DNA from: Candidatus Bipolaricaulota bacterium
GTDB taxonomy: Bacteria; Bipolaricaulota; Bipolaricaulia; UBA7950; UBA9294
NCBI GenBank assembly: GCA_018399865.1
Contig: JAGYNL010000262.1
Location: 1 to 26,168 of the forward strand
Direction: 5' to 3'
Length of the DNA stretch: 26,168 nt
Under the pieces are notes generated by a model. That model was not told where the DNA came from and searched no databases. It was given only the letters and a program-made list of their open reading frames with translations. Both the position numbers and the translations under genes were made by a program. This document shows positions 23,269 through 26,168 of the stretch, in pieces; within the stretch, counting starts at the first letter, position 1; the number at the start of each line of letters is the position of its first letter.

Positions 23269-23300
23269 AAGTCACGTTGCAACCGTGTGCAACGTGACTT
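23269..23300. promoter_or_regulatory. 13-bp perfect palindrome upstream of the peptidase promoter
   Basis: AAGTCACGTTGCA (23269-23281) and its exact complement (23288-23300) flank a 6-nt spacer. There is no T-run, so it is not a terminator. It overlaps the -35 position of the promoter whose -10 is TATAAT at 23316-23321, so it is most likely an operator. Confidence 0.6.
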
Positions 23301-23321
23301 GTCTTATGCGCAGGGTATAAT
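23295..23321 (+). promoter_or_regulatory. Promoter of the Xaa-Pro peptidase gene
   Basis: TATAAT at 23316-23321. The -35 region is poor (GTGACT at 23295-23300, 15 nt away) and lies inside the palindrome's right arm, so an activator or repressor probably sets its use. Confidence 0.5.
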
Positions 23322-23350
23322 CCTTAGATCTCAAGAAAGAGGAGAAGGTT

Positions 23351-24460
23351 ATGGACTACCAGTCACGTTTGGATAACCTAAAAAACGAGCTTCGACAAGA
23401 AAGAATAGACGTTCTAGCGCTCATTCCCGGAGCAAACTTCACCTATATAACGGGGATGTTCAAGGAAGTAAGCGAGAGACCGTTTGTTGTGTTTATAAAT
23501 TCATCGGAATCATCTCCTCCTTCGGTTCTGCTTCCTTACCTGGAAGTAGAGACTTTTCTTGAATCAGTTTCCTACCCAGCTGATCTGATTTCCTACACAG
23601 ACGAACAAGGCTACGCGCCAGTATTTGCTCGTGCATGCCAGGGCTTCAATGATCAAGGGTTGGTGGTCGGTGTAGAAGAGCGATCCATGCGCATGCTAGA
23701 GCTGCGTCAAATCCAGCAAAATGCACCCAAGGCAAAGATCGTAGTGGCCGATGATTTGCTCGCCAAAGCAAGAATGCAAAAGGACGAAAAAGAAATCGAG
23801 GCCATACGTAACGCAATTAGGGTAAGCGAGCTATCGCTCGAGTCCACCATTGCGCAAGTGAAGCCGGGCATGACTGAGCGCGACGTAGAGATGATCCTAA
23901 GCCTGGAGATGCTTAAGCACGGAGCAGATGGTCACGGATTTCCGCCTATTGTTCTCTCTGGACCTCGGGCTGCATTACCACACGGGGTTGCCGGAGAGCG
24001 TCACGTACAGGAAGGAGACTGTTTGCTGATTGATTTTGGTTTCCGTGTTGGCATGTACTCCGCTGACATTACTCGTACATTCGCTATTGGCACCTCCAAT
24101 CCTGAGTGGAAAGAAATCTATGATTTAGTACTAGCGGCTAACCAGGCCGGTCGTGACATCGCCAAACCCGGTGTTCAGGCAGCAGAAGTAGATTACGCAG
24201 CACGTAAGGTTATTGAAGATGCAGGATATGGCAAATACTTTAATCATCGTACAGGACATGGTTTAGGCCTAGATATCCACGAGCCACCGTATATTGTCTC
24301 GGGAAATAAGACCCTTCTTCAGCCGGGTATGGTTTTTACCGTTGAGCCAGGCATATACTTGCCGGAGAAGGTTGGCATACGTATCGAAGATGACATCGTG
24401 ATAACCCAGGAAGGGGCAAAATCTCTATCAACCTTCTCCCGTGAGCTTACCTCGCTTTAG
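23351..24460 (+). CDS. Xaa-Pro aminopeptidase / M24 metallopeptidase
   Basis: 369 residues. An N-terminal creatinase-like domain (about 1-130) with IPGANFTYITGMF, then the pita-bread M24 domain. The dinuclear-metal ligands are all present: both Asp in LLIDFGFRVGMYSADITRTF (near 227 and 238), His in GHGLGLDIHEPP (near 302), Glu in TVEPGIYLP (near 331) and Glu in IRIEDDIV (near 345). It should release N-terminal residues before proline (PepQ/PepP type) in the cytoplasm; dipeptidase versus aminopeptidase cannot be told apart. ATG at 23351 with GGAG 6 nt upstream. The 3' end overlaps the convergent glycosylase gene by 14 nt. Confidence 0.93.
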   Translation: MDYQSRLDNLKNELRQERIDVLALIPGANFTYITGMFKEVSERPFVVFINSSESSPPSVLLPYLEVETFLESVSYPADLISYTDEQGYAPVFARACQGFNDQGLVVGVEERSMRMLELRQIQQNAPKAKIVVADDLLAKARMQKDEKEIEAIRNAIRVSELSLESTIAQVKPGMTERDVEMILSLEMLKHGADGHGFPPIVLSGPRAALPHGVAGERHVQEGDCLLIDFGFRVGMYSADITRTFAIGTSNPEWKEIYDLVLAANQAGRDIAKPGVQAAEVDYAARKVIEDAGYGKYFNHRTGHGLGLDIHEPPYIVSGNKTLLQPGMVFTVEPGIYLPEKVGIRIEDDIVITQEGAKSLSTFSRELTSL

Positions 24461-25121
24461 AAGGATAAACACACACCTCGTTCAGCGGGCAACCCAAGCA
24501 GAGAGGCGACCTTAAGCGACATCGCTCCTTTCCATGCCGTACAAGCAGCGCATGATACTCGTTGTACAGGTTCACATCAGAAGGAATGCTTGTCATGAAC
24601 AACTTGCGTAAGCTACCATATGTCTCATTACCATTGATCAATCCTAAGCGCTTAAGAACACGGCGAGTATAACCATCAATAACAAAGCTTGGCTTCTTAG
24701 CAGCGTAGAGAATTATTGAATCAGCTGTCTCTTCCCCAATGCCACGCAGCAGGAGCAACCGACCCCTCATTTCCGCTACCGAAAGCGCGAAAAGCTCACT
24801 CAAATCACCATGATATTCCCTTATCAGGTATATTGAGAAACACCGCAGCTTTTTTGCTTTCTGATTGTAATATATTGTGGACCGTATATGCTCTGCCAGC
24901 TCTCCCAACGATGCCTGCGCAATTGCTTCCACGGATAGAAGGCCAGCCTTCTTGAGAGCAGCTATTGCTCGCTCTACATTCCTCCACGCTACTGCTTGGG
25001 TAAGTATGGCTCCAACCGAGATCTCAAAAGGATCCTCACCAGGCCACCAATGTTGCTCTCCGTACGCCTCAAACAGCTTGTCATAGATGGAAATTAATCC
25101 CAGGCTCACCCTACTGGCCAT
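24447..25121 (-). CDS. Endonuclease III-like DNA glycosylase (HhH-GPD, 4Fe-4S)
   Basis: 224 residues. FEISVGAILTQAVAWRNVERAI starts the HhH-GPD fold. The helix-hairpin-helix is LLLLRGIGEETADSIILYA (122-140) and the catalytic Asp is D149 in VIDGYTRR. The 4Fe-4S loop C-x6-C-x2-C-x5-C is complete near the C-terminus. The lyase Lys of E. coli Nth (in GVGRKTAN) is Glu131 here, so a monofunctional glycosylase, of the MagIII/alkylation-repair kind, is more likely than a true Nth. Start ATG overlaps the end of the amidase gene by 11 nt, so the two are probably co-transcribed. Confidence 0.9.
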   Translation of the reverse strand: MASRVSLGLISIYDKLFEAYGEQHWWPGEDPFEISVGAILTQAVAWRNVERAIAALKKAGLLSVEAIAQASLGELAEHIRSTIYYNQKAKKLRCFSIYLIREYHGDLSELFALSVAEMRGRLLLLRGIGEETADSIILYAAKKPSFVIDGYTRRVLKRLGLINGNETYGSLRKLFMTSIPSDVNLYNEYHALLVRHGKERCRLRSPLCLGCPLNEVCVYPSKAR

Positions 25122-25764
25122 TCAAGAACGTTTTAATGGAAGCCACAATCGCATCCGCCAGCTTGCTTTGATACGAGATATTCTGCAAAAGTGTTGCCTC
25201 GGCAGGGTTGGTGAGAAATCCCGTTTCTACCAATACTGCTGGCATCTCGGCTCGCCCGATATATAAGTTGCGCCATTTGACTCCTCTATCAACACTCGCA
25301 GTTACGGCCACAAGCTTTTGTTGCAGAATTTCCGCCAACAGATAACTTCGCGCATCAGATCTTTGCCCTTGATCTAACAACACCTCTATTCCTGTCACAC
25401 AAGAATCACTAAAAGCATTGGCATGAATACTTATGTACATGTCCGCATTCATCTCATTGGCCCATGAGATACGATCAGTAGTCCGTATGTACTTATCATC
25501 GCGCCTGGTGAGCACCACATTAAACTGAGACTGGGGCAGGGATTTTATGTATATCATCTCGGCTATTGCCAAGGTAATGTCCTTCTCTTCTACGCCACCA
25601 ACGCCGATTGCCCCCGGATCTTTGCCTCCGTGACCCGCATCTATTACCACAAGATATGTATAACTGGGAATAGGCGCTTGTTCACCAGCCCCCATGGACA
25701 AACATGAAACAGCTATGGCCAACAAAACCATACTTATTGCAGGAATTCTCAGTGGGCGTTCCAA
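25111..25764 (-). CDS. Exported N-acetylmuramoyl-L-alanine amidase (Amidase_3)
   Basis: About 217 residues from the TTG at 25764, which has a GGAG 10 nt upstream; a longer frame to a GTG at 25794 lacks a ribosome site. A signal peptide (IPAISMVLLAIAVSCLSMGAG) leads straight into an Amidase_3 domain. The zinc ligands are H45 (DAGHGG), E60 (VEEKD), H114 (SIHANAF), and the catalytic Glu is E180 (VLVETGF). It cleaves the lactyl-Ala bond of peptidoglycan. The SCLS segment might be read as a lipobox but lacks the usual L-x-A/G just before the Cys. No cell-wall-binding repeats. Confidence 0.92.
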   Translation of the reverse strand: MERPLRIPAISMVLLAIAVSCLSMGAGEQAPIPSYTYLVVIDAGHGGKDPGAIGVGGVEEKDITLAIAEMIYIKSLPQSQFNVVLTRRDDKYIRTTDRISWANEMNADMYISIHANAFSDSCVTGIEVLLDQGQRSDARSYLLAEILQQKLVAVTASVDRGVKWRNLYIGRAEMPAVLVETGFLTNPAEATLLQNISYQSKLADAIVASIKTFLNGQ

Positions 25765-25799
25765 GCAAGCATCACTCCTTTGCCATAGTAGCACAATAC

Positions 25800-26078
25800 T
25801 TTACCGAGGCTCCCCGCACCAGCCAAGTTGTCAGCCGCCGCTAAGACATGTGAGCCACAGACAAAACTTCTGGTTCCTTTCTTACAGGACCAATTGGCAA
25901 TTGACTACCCCGAGGTTCTTCGTACACCAGCGCTTTCAAATGCTCTCTATGATATGAACTCAAGAATCTGCACTATCAATAGATAGATGCCAATCTGTGC
26001 CATTTTGCCGGACAAGACAACACGCCTTACTTAAGTAGCTGAGCAATTCCAAGTTACAAACCAATCATACCACTTAAC
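25800..26078. other. Intergenic region before tRNA-Lys
   Basis: No gene found on either strand apart from the tRNA promoter at its right edge. Confidence 0.5.
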
Positions 26079-26107
26079 TTGACAGGCAAATCGCCCTTTC
26101 GTAACAT
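26079..26107 (+). promoter_or_regulatory. Promoter of tRNA-Lys
   Basis: TTGACA (26079-26084), 17 nt, TAACAT (26102-26107). The start would fall a few bases before the mature tRNA 5' end. Confidence 0.7.
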
Positions 26108-26120
26108 TTTCTTGTTTCCT

Positions 26121-26168
26121 GGGTGGTTAGCTCAGTTGGGAGAGCAACGGACTCTTAATCCGTGGGTC
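26121..26168 (+). tRNA. tRNA-Lys(CTT), 5' part, cut by the window end
   Basis: Acceptor strand GGGTGGT, T8-A9, D-arm GCTC/GAGC with loop AGTTGGGA, anticodon stem ACGGA/TCCGT and loop CTCTTAA, so anticodon CTT, reading the lysine codon AAG. The sequence ends in the variable region; the T-arm and 3' acceptor strand lie outside. Confidence 0.93.

Larger units (their letters stand above)
22664..23350. other. 687-bp intergenic region with divergent promoters
   Basis: No substantial gene. The minus strand holds a promoter, a small hairpin region and a 23-codon ORF ahead of the GNAT gene; the plus strand end holds a 13-bp palindrome and the promoter of the peptidase gene. The middle, about 22970-23220, shows nothing I recognise. 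Confidence 0.6.

Overview
The window is bacterial chromosome at roughly even GC, densely coded, with Shine-Dalgarno sites on most genes. All three solute-binding proteins (at 1, 10832 and 16543) have a signal sequence but no lipobox cysteine, which suggests a periplasm and so a diderm, probably anaerobic bacterium. I cannot place it further; Synergistota, Bipolaricaulota, Atribacterota or a diderm Firmicutes line would all fit.

Region 1, 1-12790, minus strand: a co-directional catabolic-looking cluster and the main interest. An importer operon (family-5 solute-binding protein, two Dpp-type permeases, then a C45/penicillin-acyltransferase-like Ntn hydrolase) is followed directly by gntR, a D-glutamate-cyclase-like (DUF4392) protein, an opine-dehydrogenase-family enzyme, a 1226-residue fusion of a B12-binding domain, a mutase-like barrel and a GlmL/MutL-type reactivase, a corrinoid adenosyltransferase, and the start of a BtuF-like binding protein. 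Both operon heads carry a near-consensus sigma-70 promoter with the same 22-bp imperfect palindrome at the start site. This defines a small GntR regulon. I infer import of an amide- or opine-type amino-acid conjugate, its cleavage, and B12-dependent carbon-skeleton rearrangement of the (probably glutamate-like) product. The last two genes supply the cofactor.

Region 2, 12790-14198: a gene graveyard. It holds the left end and N-terminal part of an IS transposase, the C-terminal part of an alanine racemase gene with an in-frame stop, and a frameshifted YbaK-type tRNA-editing gene on the other strand.

Region 3, 14199-17565, minus strand: a NitT/TauT-type ABC importer (binding protein, ATPase, permease) in tight operon with NAD kinase.

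Region 4, 17764-21598, plus strand: an overlapping gene pair for a heterodimeric TM287/288-like ABC exporter with one degenerate ATP site.

Region 5, 21650-26168: a double-GNAT acetyltransferase behind a long leader, a 687-bp gene-poor gap, an M24 Xaa-Pro peptidase behind a 13-bp palindrome, an endonuclease-III-like glycosylase overlapping an exported N-acetylmuramoyl-L-alanine amidase, and the 5' part of tRNA-Lys(CTT), cut by the window end.
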